In this document: one piece after another, positions 52,140 through 61,610 of the stretch
Layout: the number at the start of each line of letters is the position of its first letter
How positions within the stretch are numbered: position 1 is the stretch's first letter
Program-made: the position numbers and the translations under genes
Assembly (NCBI RefSeq): GCF_000472385.1
Contig: NZ_AWZU01000001.1
Span: forward strand, 475,372 to 539,371
Origin: Bradyrhizobium sp. ARR65
Lineage (GTDB): Bacteria; Pseudomonadota; Alphaproteobacteria; Rhizobiales; Xanthobacteraceae
Direction: 5' to 3'
DNA length: 64,000 nt
The notes under the pieces: model-generated
The model's input: the letters and a program-made list of their open reading frames with translations, nothing else
Told to the model about the DNA's origin: nothing
The model's database searches: none

Positions 52140-53147
52140 TCAGATCAGCTTTCCCATCGCTACGGCGGTGTCCGCCATGCGGCACGAGAAGCCCCACTCG
52201 TTATCGTACCACGACATGACGCGGACCAAGGTACCATCCATAACCTTGGTCTGATCCATGTGAAAGACGGAGCTGTGCGGATCGTGGTTGAAGTCGACCG
52301 AAACATTGGGATCGTTGGTATAGCCGAGGATCCCCTTGAGCTGCTGGTCGGCCGCGCGCTTGATCGCGGCGTTCACCTCGTCCTTCGATGTCGCTCTCTT
52401 GGCGACAAATTTGAAGTCGACGGCCGAGACATTCGGCACCGGCGCGCGAATGGCGACGCCATCGAGTTTGCCGTTGAGTTCAGGCAGCACCAGGCCGACG
52501 GCTTTCGCCGCGCCGGTCGACGTCGGGATCAACGACATCGCCGCGGCCCGCGCGCGGTACAAGTCCTTGTGCAAGGTATCCAGCGTCGGTTGATCACCGG
52601 TATAGGCATGGATCGTTGTCATGAAGCCCTTTTCGATCCCGATCGCGTCGTTGAGCACCTTGGCAACCGGCGCCAGACAGTTGGTTGTGCACGAGGCCGC
52701 GGAGACGACCTTGTGCTCCTTGGAAAGCCCGTCGTGATTGACGCCGTAAACCACCGTAATGTCTGCTCCGTCGGCCGGTGCCGAGACCAGAACGGCCTTC
52801 GCGCCCGCTATGAGATGAGCGGAAGCTTTGCTTTTCGAATTGAAGACTCCCGTGCATTCGAGCGCGATGTCAACGCCCAGGTCCTTCCACGGCAGACTTG
52901 AGGGATCCTTGATCGCGGTCACCCTAAACTTGCCATTGCCAATGCTGATGGTGTCGCCTTCGACCTTGACCTCGCCGGGGAAGCGGCCGTGCACGGAATC
53001 GTACCGTAGAAGGTGCGCGTTGGTCTCGACAGGGCCGAGGTCATTGACCGCGACCACTTCGATATCCTTGCGGCCGTTTTCAAAGATGGCCCGGAGAATA
53101 TTACGGCCGATGCGGCCGAATCCGTTGATGGCGACGCGAACGGTCAT
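52140..53147 (-). CDS. gap: Glyceraldehyde-3-phosphate dehydrogenase, type I
   Basis: A 335-residue classical GAPDH. The NAD motif is INGFGRIGR (residues 7-15) and N35-D36 follows for the adenosine ribose. The catalytic site is [12 protein letters not shown] with C153, and the His is in the TIHAYTGDQ segment; the [12 protein letters not shown] signature is near the end. It is read toward the Na/Pi gene and away from the lactate permease. It is one of probably several gap genes in such a genome; its place beside phosphorylase and phosphofructokinase genes suggests a dedicated glycolytic copy. Regulation is not visible in the 236-bp divergent region. Confidence 0.96.
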   Translation of the reverse strand: MTVRVAINGFGRIGRNILRAIFENGRKDIEVVAVNDLGPVETNAHLLRYDSVHGRFPGEVKVEGDTISIGNGKFRVTAIKDPSSLPWKDLGVDIALECTGVFNSKSKASAHLIAGAKAVLVSAPADGADITVVYGVNHDGLSKEHKVVSAASCTTNCLAPVAKVLNDAIGIEKGFMTTIHAYTGDQPTLDTLHKDLYRARAAAMSLIPTSTGAAKAVGLVLPELNGKLDGVAIRAPVPNVSAVDFKFVAKRATSKDEVNAAIKRAADQQLKGILGYTNDPNVSVDFNHDPHSSVFHMDQTKVMDGTLVRVMSWYDNEWGFSCRMADTAVAMGKLI

Positions 53148-53383
53148 TTTTCGGCTCCCTTTCTTGGCAGCAAGGCCAAATCGGATAGGGGCAGCGGGGT
53201 GACGCGCGCTAAGCTCTCATTCGTGGAAGCGAGTCACTCAAAGACGAATAGCTTCGACCCGAAATCATACAACGCGACCGTAGATTGTGATAGATTTAAT
53301 CGAGCTCGCGATTGATGTTCCCTTTGATCGGAGAGCCATTCGCGGTTGCGATTTGAGTCCAATTCAAGCGCACGGAAAGTTGA

Positions 53384-54886
53384 ATGGCAGCCTTGGTCGC
53401 GACTGCTCCGCTCGCCCTGATCGTTCTCCTCATGGCCGCATTGCGGTGGTCTGCCGCAAATGCGGGACTGGTCGGGCTGGTGGCGGCCACGGTTTGCGCG
53501 GTCGGATTCTTCGGCTTTGGAACGAGTATCCACGGTGAGCTGGGCATTGCCGGAGCGCTCATCGGAACCGGTGCGGAGGCCGTTTTCTCCGCCCTCGACA
53601 TCCTGTGGATCATCCTGCCGGCCCTATCACTCTATGAGCTTCAGCAGCGCTCGGGTGCGATCGATGCCATCCGGACGGGGTTGATAAGCCTGTCCTCGGA
53701 CAAGACCTTGCTTGCCATCATCATCGCCTGGTTCTTTGCGCCGTTCATGGAAGGCGCGGCGGGCTTCGGCACGCCTATCGCTCTGGCTGCGCCTCTCCTG
53801 GTCAGCCTCGGCTTCACACCCGTCGTGGCGGTCGCTTTACCGCTCATTGGTCATGTCGCGGGCACTTCTTTTGGCGCGCTCGGCACTCCGATCCTCGCAC
53901 AGGCCGACGTGTCAGGAATCAGCGGCAACAGCATCGCGCTCCCGACCGCCTTACTGCACGCGAGCCTAGCGCCATTGTTGGTGCTTTCGATCGTGTTCAT
54001 CGCGAGCACAGGACGTTTCCAGGCGAAATACGCGGCATGGGCCATCGTCGCCGCCGTCTGTTTCCTGCTGCCTTACCTGGCGTTGGCCACATGGGTGGGA
54101 CCAGAGCTGCCGACGATCGGCGGAGCACTCGCCGGCGGATTTGCATTCGCTTTCGTCCTGAGGTTGATCCACGCGGAGCAGGCCGAGACCCTGGATGCGA
54201 GATCGCTCGCCATTGCTGGTCTGCCATATGCCGTGCTGGTCGGCCTGATCCTTCTGACGCGTCTCGTTCCGCAGATCCGCGATACGCTCCGGCAGGTTGT
54301 GCTCGAATGGGCGCTGCCCGGACCGTTCGGCGGCCGGATCGAGCCCCTCTATCATCCCGGGACCATGCTGTTCGCCGGATTTCTGTTTGGCGGGCTCCTG
54401 CAGGGCTGCAAGCTTGCCGATCTGGCCGGTGCCGTCGCCGCCGCCGTTCGTCGGCTGGTTCCCGTCGCCGTTGCCTTGTTCGCGATGCTTGCCATCGCCC
54501 GGCTAATGGTCCATGCGGGCATGATAGAGGCGCTGGCGGCGACGGCCACACGGGCCGGTCGCGCGTGGCCGCTGCTTGCTCCTTCGGTTGGGGCAATCGG
54601 CTCCTTCATCACGGGCTCCACAACCGTCTCCAACATCCTCCTGACGGATCTTCAGCAGGCGGCGGCCGTCAGGCTCGGTCTGCCAATGCTAGCGTTGATC
54701 GCCGCCCAAGGGTTCGGAGCTGCCGTCGGCAATTGTGCGGCTCTGCACAACATCATCACGGGCGCCGCCACGGTCGGTCTGCAAGGACGTGAAGGCGATA
54801 TTCTGAGGACGACGGGACCGATTTGTCTTGGGTATCTTGCGCTCGGAGGCATTCTGGCGCTGACGCTCGCTCGATGGTTCCCCTGA
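53384..54886 (+). CDS. L-lactate permease family transporter
   Basis: A 500-residue lactate permease (LldP/LctP family) with about 12-13 membrane segments. Diagnostic stretches are FMEGAAGFGTPIALAAPLLV (about 123-142), GHVAGTSFGALGTPI and the C-terminal GSFITGSTTVSNIL. It is about 50 residues shorter than E. coli LldP, mainly in loops. It exchanges lactate or glycolate with protons. It is followed by a D-2-hydroxyacid dehydrogenase, so lactate uptake and oxidation, or lactate formation and export, are coded together. It starts at 53384, divergent from gap. Confidence 0.93.
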   Translation: MAALVATAPLALIVLLMAALRWSAANAGLVGLVAATVCAVGFFGFGTSIHGELGIAGALIGTGAEAVFSALDILWIILPALSLYELQQRSGAIDAIRTGLISLSSDKTLLAIIIAWFFAPFMEGAAGFGTPIALAAPLLVSLGFTPVVAVALPLIGHVAGTSFGALGTPILAQADVSGISGNSIALPTALLHASLAPLLVLSIVFIASTGRFQAKYAAWAIVAAVCFLLPYLALATWVGPELPTIGGALAGGFAFAFVLRLIHAEQAETLDARSLAIAGLPYAVLVGLILLTRLVPQIRDTLRQVVLEWALPGPFGGRIEPLYHPGTMLFAGFLFGGLLQGCKLADLAGAVAAAVRRLVPVAVALFAMLAIARLMVHAGMIEALAATATRAGRAWPLLAPSVGAIGSFITGSTTVSNILLTDLQQAAAVRLGLPMLALIAAQGFGAAVGNCAALHNIITGAATVGLQGREGDILRTTGPICLGYLALGGILALTLARWFP

Positions 54887-55091
54887 ACAGGTTGAAGAAC
54901 GACCGGGAGTGCACGTCGTCTGCTGCTGACAGGGAGCAAAGATACTGCAGGACCACTGTCCTATCTGGAAATGCGCGGCTTGGACTGAATACGGGCCATC
55001 AATCGTCGGTTGCATGCACCAGTTTACTCAAAGGTTGGACCGTGTAAGGTAATCCGAGCCTTGGACCCGTGCTCCGACCCGGGAGGCCACA

Positions 55092-56102
55092 ATGAACATC
55101 GTTATGTTCGAGACCGAGGAATGGGAGCGTCAGGCCTGCGTTCGCCTCGAGCCGCACCATCGCGTGCGATGCGTTGCTGAGCCGCTGGACCAGCGGAACG
55201 CGGCTGACTTCGCCGACGCGGAAGTCGCCAGCCCATTCGTCAATTCGCGGCTTGACGCATCGGCACTTTCGCACTTTCCGAGGCTGAAGCTGATAGCGAC
55301 GCGATCCACTGGATACGATCACATCGATCTGCCCTACTGCGCCGCGCATGGCATCATTGTCTCGAACGTGCCTGACTACGGCGACTCGACGGTGGCCGAG
55401 CACGTGTTCACCCTGCTGCTCGCGGTTGCACGCAAGCTTGTGGAGGCGGTGGAGCGGACGCGGCGCGGGCGCTTCACGCAAACCGGGCTGCGGGGCTTCG
55501 AACTGCGCGACCGGATGATCGGCGTGGTCGGTACCGGTCGCATCGGGCTCCGCGTCATCGAAATCGCGCGCGGCTTCGGCATGAATGTTGTTGCTTACGA
55601 TCTCCAACCGGACGAAGCGGCGGCGAACCGTCTCAAGTTCGCCTACACCAGCCTCGATAAGCTGTTGTCCGATGCCGACGTCGTTACGTTGCACGTGCCA
55701 GCAACGCCTGGCACCCTCCGCATGCTTTCAGATCGCGAGTTCTCGCGCATGAAGCCGGGTGCAATCCTGATCAATACGGCACGCGGCCATATCGTTGACG
55801 TCGAAGCGCTGGTGCGGGCACTGGCCGATGGCAGGCTCCGCGGCGCTGGCCTGGACGTCCTGCCGCAGGAGCCCTTGATCCGCGAAGAGGCAGCGATCTT
55901 CCATCAGGAGGCGATCCGGGACGCGGAGGATTTCAAGGCGCTCGTTGCGAACCATGTGTTGCTGCGTTTTCCCAATGTGATCGTTACGCCGCACAACGCC
56001 TACAACACCGAGGCGGCGCTGGAGCGCATCATCGCGACGACACTTGCGAACATCGAGGCGTTTGCGCAGGGGACGCCACAGAACGTTGTATCGGCGCATT
56101 GA
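55092..56102 (+). CDS. D-2-hydroxyacid dehydrogenase (D-lactate dehydrogenase-like)
   Basis: A 336-residue NAD-dependent D-2-hydroxyacid dehydrogenase. The nucleotide motif GVVGTGRIG is at residues about 142-150, with an acidic residue in AYDLQ for NAD. The catalytic set is Arg in TARGHIVD, Glu in QEP and His in VTPHNAYN. The insertion EAIFHQEAIRDAEDFKAL just before the His is a trait of fermentative D-lactate dehydrogenases. GGGAGG precedes the ATG at 55092. It probably reduces pyruvate to D-lactate or works in reverse, next to a lactate permease. Confidence 0.92.
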   Translation: MNIVMFETEEWERQACVRLEPHHRVRCVAEPLDQRNAADFADAEVASPFVNSRLDASALSHFPRLKLIATRSTGYDHIDLPYCAAHGIIVSNVPDYGDSTVAEHVFTLLLAVARKLVEAVERTRRGRFTQTGLRGFELRDRMIGVVGTGRIGLRVIEIARGFGMNVVAYDLQPDEAAANRLKFAYTSLDKLLSDADVVTLHVPATPGTLRMLSDREFSRMKPGAILINTARGHIVDVEALVRALADGRLRGAGLDVLPQEPLIREEAAIFHQEAIRDAEDFKALVANHVLLRFPNVIVTPHNAYNTEAALERIIATTLANIEAFAQGTPQNVVSAH

Positions 56103-56168
56103 AGTTGGTGTCGGAGGCGGATTGCTTGCGGCGCCCCGCGAGCGGCTTCGCAGCCCGCGCTCGCGTGA

Positions 56169-59100
56169 TCACGATGGACGGGCAAGCGGCACGCTGGTTC
56201 GGTCGCCCGGGTGCAGGACGATATGCCGGTCGTCGACCGCGATGGAGATCGCTTCCGCGTCACTTGGATCACTCGCCAGCGTTAGCGCATCCTGGGTTAT
56301 GTCCACGCTAAGCGAGTGCTGGCGATAGCGGAGCCGAAATGCCAGCCGGTGCAGTTCGTCCGGCAGCGCCGGATGGAAATGTAATTCTTCGCCGCGCAGC
56401 TCCAGACCGGTGAAGCAGCGTTGCAACAGGTCGATCGTGCCGGCCATGGCGCCGAGATGGATACCCTCGCGCGTAGTCCCGCCTTGAATATCGCCAATGT
56501 CGCTTTGCAGAGCTTCCGTGAATAGCGACCAGGAGCGTTGCCGGCAAGAGCGCGCCAGCACCCAGGCATGAGCGATGGCGCTCAAGGTGGAGCCGTGCGA
56601 GCTGCGTCGCAGATAGTAGTCGATGGTTCTGGGGATCGAGCCAGGATCGAAGGTGTAGCCGAGGCGATCGAAGAGTTCTGCCAATTCTTCTGCGGAAAAC
56701 ACATAAAACAGCATCAGTACGTCAGCCTGCTTGGACAGCTTGTAGCGATTGGGCGTGTCGCTCTCCGCCTCAAGTATGAGATCGAGGCGCATGATATTTG
56801 GGTATTTGCGCCGATAGGCGTCCCAGTCGAACTCCTGCAGCGCCTCATATCCCTCAAACTGACTGAGAATGCCGTTGTCATGGAACGGCAGGTAAAGCTT
56901 GCAGCTGACATGTTCCCAACGTGCGAGTTCCTCTTGCTCGATCCGCAGACTCTGACACAGCTCGTGACAGCGTTCCTTCGGCAGCAGTTCAAAGAGGTCG
57001 AGCGCGCGGGCGATGCACCAGACGGCCATGACATTCGTATACGCATTGTTGTCCAGGCCCGGCGTGTCCCGATCCGGATAGCCGTCATGGAATTCATCCG
57101 GACCCATCACGCCGCGGATGTCATAACGGCCGCGTGCTTCGTTCCATTGCGCGATACTGGCCCAGAAGCGGGCAATCTCGAACATCAGCTCGGCGCCGAA
57201 GACGTAGAGGAATTCGGCATCGCCGGTGGCTTGGTAATACTGCCAGACATTGTAGGCGACCGCCGCGCCGATATGGCGCTGAAGATGCGTGTCGTCCTTG
57301 ATCCAGTTGCCGGACCGCGGGTTGAAGTACATGACGTCGGTTTCTTCGCGCCCGTCGCTGCCGCTCTGCCATGGGTACATCGCGCCGCGGAAACCAGCTT
57401 GCTGCGCGGCCCAGCGCGCCTCATCGAGACGCCGGTAGCGGTAAAGCAGCAGGGCACGGGCGAGGATCGGCAGGTGCAGGCTCAGCAATGGGAAGATGAA
57501 CAGCTCGTCCCAGAAGATGTGGCCGCGATACCCCTCGCCATGCCAGCCGCGGGCGGGAATGCCGGCGTCCAGCTCCATGCTGTGGCTCGAAGCTGTCTGG
57601 AGTAGATGGAAGAGGTGCAGACGCACGGCCAAATGCGCGTCATCCGCATCGTCGCTCACGACGTCGAGCAGGTCGAGGTCGGTGCGTTCCCATAAGTCTC
57701 GCCAGACGCGTTCATGGCTTTGCAGTAGTGCATCAAAGCTGTCGGCCCGTATAATGGCGGTGCGCGCGGCGGTTTCCGGGTCGGCGATGGCACGATCCCT
57801 GGAGGTGTAAAGCGCAAGGATCTTTGCGATCTCAATGCTGGCGCCCGGCACGACATCAAGGACGATGTCGTAGCCGACACGCGCCGCTTCCTCGATCGGG
57901 TGTTTGTCGACGGTGGCATCCAGTCCCCGCACGCTTACGTCCAATCGTGCGGCCTGTGCGATCCGTAGCTGCGACTGCGTCGTCTCCACCTGGAGCAGCA
58001 TGGAGCAAGGTGCAATCGCGGCCGCTTCGCACACGCGCAGATGCCTGCTTTCAAACGCTTTGTAGCGCGGCACGCCGGTATTGGCGATATCGCCGTCCAG
58101 CATGGCACGCACTGTGAGCCGACCAGACCAGTTCTGCGAGGTAATGGTGACATGCTGGGCCGCGAGGTGCTTGCTATCCATGTGCACGAAACGGCGCTCG
58201 GCGAGGCTGGTTTCCCGCCCCTGCCCGTCGCGTACCCGCAGAGTCCGCAAGTACAGGCCACGGCGCATATCGAGCGCTTGCCGATACTCAAGGATTTCGA
58301 CGCGACGCAGGTCGAACTCCTCTTCGATTCGAAAGGTCAGTGGCAGCCAGTTGGGGAGATTGACGAGGTCCTCGTGCTCGACGGGGCGGCCATCGATCAC
58401 GGTCGTGAGCCGGTTGTAGGCGCCGGCAAGATACGTGCCGGGATAATGTAAGTCATCAGCGCGCGCCTCGGCGGCGGCTCCGCGGGTCACGAAGTACCCG
58501 TTGCCAACGGCGAACAGCGTTTCGCGACGGCCCTCCACGACAGGATCAAAACCCTCATGAGCAAACAGCCAAGGGTCCGGCCGAGCATGGGCAGCAGGAT
58601 GGCGGGTCTCCGTCCCTGGTCTTGCGATGAACGGGTCAAGCCGATGCACATCGGGCTTGGCGGTGAACCGTCGCTGCGTCGACCCATCATCCAATTCCAA
58701 ATCGATCTGGTTGAGGTCGGCGACGACGATATCGGCACCGGCATTCTCCAGCTCTGTCCCGTGGCCTGTCCGGTCGATGCCGATAACGAGGCCGAAACCG
58801 CCGGCTCGTCCGGCCGTCACGCCGGCGATCGCGTCCTCAATGACGACGGTGCGTTCGGGCGACGTCCCGAGGCGCCGCGCGGCCGCGAGGAAGGTGTCCG
58901 GCGCCGGCTTGCCCGGCAGCCCCAAAGTCGCGGCATTACGTCCATCAATGCGGGTGTCGAACAGATGATCGAGCCGTGCGGTTTGCAGGATCTCCTGGCA
59001 ATTGCGGCTCGCCGAAACCACCGCCGTCTTAAGCCCGAGCGCGCGCAGACGCCGGATCAGGGCCACCGTGGATGGATAAACATCGACGCCTTTGCTGCGC

Positions 59101-59468
59101 AGCTCCTGCAGAAACAGTCCGTCCTTTCGCTCCGCGAGGCTCTCGACGGTTTTGACCTCGGGACCATCGGGCTCGCTGCCTTCCGCGACGTCCACCCCCC
59201 GTGCGGCGAGAAAGGCACGAATGGCCTCTTCGCGCGGACGGCCGTCGATGTACCTGCGATAGTCCTCGAGCGTGAATGGCACAAAGGCAGTGCCGGTGCG
59301 GTGCGCATGCTCCTCGAAAAAAACGTCGAAGGTTCGCGTCCACGCTTGGAAATGGATACCCGCGGTATCCGTGACCACGCCATCGAGATCGAAGGCCGCG
59401 GCATCAAATTGCGACGGCACTAAAGCGGCTTTGCGAGACATCTCTCGGCTCACGGAGTGATTGCCCAT
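56169..59468 (-). CDS. Fused beta-phosphoglucomutase and GH65 disaccharide phosphorylase
   Basis: A 1099-residue bifunctional protein. Residues about 20-265 are a HAD beta-phosphoglucomutase: nucleophile and acid/base in FDLDGVVTDT (D27, D29), Lys in GLPGKPAPD, and the acidic VIEDAIAG motif. Residues about 290-1090 are a glycoside hydrolase family 65 phosphorylase, with the catalytic acid E792 in VMGPDEFHDGY. GH65 enzymes split trehalose, maltose, kojibiose or nigerose with phosphate to beta-glucose-1-phosphate plus glucose; the mutase part turns the former into glucose-6-phosphate. Which disaccharide is used cannot be read. It lies 18 bp downstream of glucokinase, which would catch the free glucose. 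The ATG at 59468 has no clear ribosome site; the ATG nine codons later is also possible. Confidence 0.93.
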   Translation of the reverse strand: MGNHSVSREMSRKAALVPSQFDAAAFDLDGVVTDTAGIHFQAWTRTFDVFFEEHAHRTGTAFVPFTLEDYRRYIDGRPREEAIRAFLAARGVDVAEGSEPDGPEVKTVESLAERKDGLFLQELRSKGVDVYPSTVALIRRLRALGLKTAVVSASRNCQEILQTARLDHLFDTRIDGRNAATLGLPGKPAPDTFLAAARRLGTSPERTVVIEDAIAGVTAGRAGGFGLVIGIDRTGHGTELENAGADIVVADLNQIDLELDDGSTQRRFTAKPDVHRLDPFIARPGTETRHPAAHARPDPWLFAHEGFDPVVEGRRETLFAVGNGYFVTRGAAAEARADDLHYPGTYLAGAYNRLTTVIDGRPVEHEDLVNLPNWLPLTFRIEEEFDLRRVEILEYRQALDMRRGLYLRTLRVRDGQGRETSLAERRFVHMDSKHLAAQHVTITSQNWSGRLTVRAMLDGDIANTGVPRYKAFESRHLRVCEAAAIAPCSMLLQVETTQSQLRIAQAARLDVSVRGLDATVDKHPIEEAARVGYDIVLDVVPGASIEIAKILALYTSRDRAIADPETAARTAIIRADSFDALLQSHERVWRDLWERTDLDLLDVVSDDADDAHLAVRLHLFHLLQTASSHSMELDAGIPARGWHGEGYRGHIFWDELFIFPLLSLHLPILARALLLYRYRRLDEARWAAQQAGFRGAMYPWQSGSDGREETDVMYFNPRSGNWIKDDTHLQRHIGAAVAYNVWQYYQATGDAEFLYVFGAELMFEIARFWASIAQWNEARGRYDIRGVMGPDEFHDGYPDRDTPGLDNNAYTNVMAVWCIARALDLFELLPKERCHELCQSLRIEQEELARWEHVSCKLYLPFHDNGILSQFEGYEALQEFDWDAYRRKYPNIMRLDLILEAESDTPNRYKLSKQADVLMLFYVFSAEELAELFDRLGYTFDPGSIPRTIDYYLRRSSHGSTLSAIAHAWVLARSCRQRSWSLFTEALQSDIGDIQGGTTREGIHLGAMAGTIDLLQRCFTGLELRGEELHFHPALPDELHRLAFRLRYRQHSLSVDITQDALTLASDPSDAEAISIAVDDRHIVLHPGDRTSVPLARPS

Positions 59469-59486
59469 CGCGTTTGTTAATTTAAG

Positions 59487-60431
59487 TTAAACGGTGTGGC
59501 TCGGCTCCACATACACTGCTGCGCCGAGGAGACCTGCATGAGGACGCAAGATCTGGTCGATCGGTATGTCGTCCAGATACGAGCTGAACCGTCCCTTTGC
59601 GATGAAGGCCTGCCTTAGCGCTTCCACATCCCACAGTGGCCGCAGCCCGCGGCACAGTCCGCCAGTGATGATAACCCCGCCCCCGGTGAGAAGGGTCAAG
59701 GCCAAATTGCCTGCCGTGGAGCCGAGGATGGACGAGAAGATCCTTATCGCCTCTTGGCAAGTGGGGCACTTGCCTGCTGCAGCGCGGGCCGAAACGTCTC
59801 TTGGATCCTGCACATCGATGATCTGCCCGTTCATCTCGGCCAGAGTTTTCGCAATCGCCAATAGCCCTGATCCGGACAGCAACCGTTCAGTTGAGACATG
59901 CGGGTATTGACCCTGGAGACGCAACAGGATTTCCCCTTGGACACGGTCCATCGGGGCGAATGTGGCGTGTCCGGCCTCGCTCGGGCGACCTACAACTGTG
60001 CCCGCATTATTCAATAGAAAGGCAACGCCGAGTCCAGTTCCTGGGCCAATCACGAGGATAGCCTCTCTTGGATCGCGGGTTCCCGACTTCAGCGAACCGA
60101 TCTCATCGGGTGGCAGTGCAGCAACGCATAATGCCTGGGCGACAAGATCATTGATGACGACCAGCTTGCGCAGGCCAAGCCGCCGGCGCACATCGCTGAT
60201 CGAGAAGCGCCAAGCGCTGTTGCTGAACGTTATCTCATCACCCAACACGGGACCTGCCACAGCAAGCACCGCCTCTTCCGGCCGGGGAACACCGGACAGA
60301 TAGTCCTCCACTGCCTCGAGAAGGCTGGGGTATTGAGCAACGGGCAGCTTGCGTACGTCGTATGGCTGCTTGCCAGGCTCCGCAATCGCAAACCTCGCGT
60401 TGGTTCCGCCAATGTCTCCGACGAGTCGCAT
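59487..60431 (-). CDS. glk: Glucokinase
   Basis: A 314-residue glucokinase of the bacterial Glk family, phosphorylating glucose with ATP. Visible are VGDIGGTNARFAIAE (phosphate-1 loop, residues 4-18), VINDLVAQ with the catalytic Asp, the GPGTGLGVAF adenosine/phosphate loop, GHATFAP and the C-terminal GGVIITGG. AGAGG stands nine bases before the ATG at 60431, so that start is preferred to the ATG three codons upstream at 60440. It is the first gene of a two-gene unit with the GH65 fusion and diverges from the phosphofructokinase gene 63 bp away. Confidence 0.94.
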   Translation of the reverse strand: MRLVGDIGGTNARFAIAEPGKQPYDVRKLPVAQYPSLLEAVEDYLSGVPRPEEAVLAVAGPVLGDEITFSNSAWRFSISDVRRRLGLRKLVVINDLVAQALCVAALPPDEIGSLKSGTRDPREAILVIGPGTGLGVAFLLNNAGTVVGRPSEAGHATFAPMDRVQGEILLRLQGQYPHVSTERLLSGSGLLAIAKTLAEMNGQIIDVQDPRDVSARAAAGKCPTCQEAIRIFSSILGSTAGNLALTLLTGGGVIITGGLCRGLRPLWDVEALRQAFIAKGRFSSYLDDIPIDQILRPHAGLLGAAVYVEPSHTV

Positions 60432-60494
60432 GGCGCTCATCCTCTAAGGATGGTAACCTTTGATCTTCTATTTCCAGGCGAGAAGGCTTGCGAC

Positions 60495-61469
60495 ATGATA
60501 CAGCAGCCGGAGGTAGTCTCAAAGCCGATCGTTACACTGACGCTGAGCCCGACCATCGATCTCGCGTTCCACTCGAACGAGATCAGACCGATCCGTAAGA
60601 ACCGTGCGGTAGAACAACGCATTGACGCAGGCGGTGGCGGCATAAATGTCGCACGGGTACTGAAGGAGCTGGGCGCCGAAGCCTTCGCCATTTACCTTGC
60701 TGGTGGCGCGACTGGAGTTGTCCTGAACGAGCTCGTCGCGAAACTGGATGTGCCGGGAAAATGCATCGACATAGCTGGGGGCACACGCATCAGTTTTACG
60801 GTCTTCGAAGAGATTTCGGGGCTGGAGTATCGTTTCGTAAGCGAGGGCTGTGCCCTTGTCGAACCGGAGTGGCAATCGGCCCTATCGCACCTCAAGGAGT
60901 CCGATGCAGACTACGTCGTCGCGAGCGGCAGCCTGCCGCCCGGTGTTCCCATCGATTTTTACGCGCGCCTGGCGGGCATTGTGCGGGGCAAGGGAGCGCG
61001 CTTGATCCTTGACACGTCAGGGCCTGCGCTCCAGGCGGCGATATCGGCAGGGGGCATTTATCTCGTCAAGCCCAGTCTTGGGGAGTTCGAGACGCTGACG
61101 CACCGAAAGTTTGAAAGCGCCGGGGAGCTTGTCGATGCGGCGACGTCTTTGGTTGCCACTGGCGCTATCGAAAACCTTGCAGTGACCATGGGACGTGATG
61201 GCGCATTGCTCGCACATCAATCAGGCACATTGCGCCTAAAAGGCCCCAAGGTGAAGCCACTGAGCGCCGTGGGGGCGGGCGACAGTTTTGTGGCGGGCAT
61301 GACTTTCGCGCTCGCACGCCGAGAAAGTGTTGAGGACGCGTTCATGCTCGGCATAGCCGCCGGTGCCGCTGCCGTCCTGACCCACGGCACCCAATTGTGC
61401 CGTCGGGAGGATATCGAGCGTCTCTATGCGGAAGTGGTGGCCGAGCGCGTGTCCATACAGCCGACGTAG
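60495..61469 (+). CDS. PfkB-family 6-phosphofructokinase-like sugar kinase
   Basis: A 324-residue PfkB/ribokinase-family kinase, closest to 1-phosphofructokinase/PfkB (6-phosphofructokinase II) enzymes. It begins LTLSPTIDLAF, has the substrate motif GGGGINVARVLKELG (about residues 48-62) and the catalytic SAVGAGDSFVAGM near residue 263. The frame is open 54 codons upstream, but the ATG at 60495 follows GAGAAGG and starts the fold. It is divergent from glk, so one short promoter region serves both. With glucokinase and the GH65 fusion it supplies fructose-1,6-bisphosphate for glycolysis. Confidence 0.92.
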   Translation: MIQQPEVVSKPIVTLTLSPTIDLAFHSNEIRPIRKNRAVEQRIDAGGGGINVARVLKELGAEAFAIYLAGGATGVVLNELVAKLDVPGKCIDIAGGTRISFTVFEEISGLEYRFVSEGCALVEPEWQSALSHLKESDADYVVASGSLPPGVPIDFYARLAGIVRGKGARLILDTSGPALQAAISAGGIYLVKPSLGEFETLTHRKFESAGELVDAATSLVATGAIENLAVTMGRDGALLAHQSGTLRLKGPKVKPLSAVGAGDSFVAGMTFALARRESVEDAFMLGIAAGAAAVLTHGTQLCRREDIERLYAEVVAERVSIQPT

Positions 61470-61610
61470 CGCGATGGGAGCCCGTCGCGCGTTTTCAGGA
61501 TCGTTAATCTACTTGCCGGCACTTGCCGGCGTAAGCTCGACGTCGCAGCCGCTCCGTAACTGAGCCCGGCCCGGATAACCGGGTGAACACAGACCAAACG
61601 GGGACAACCA

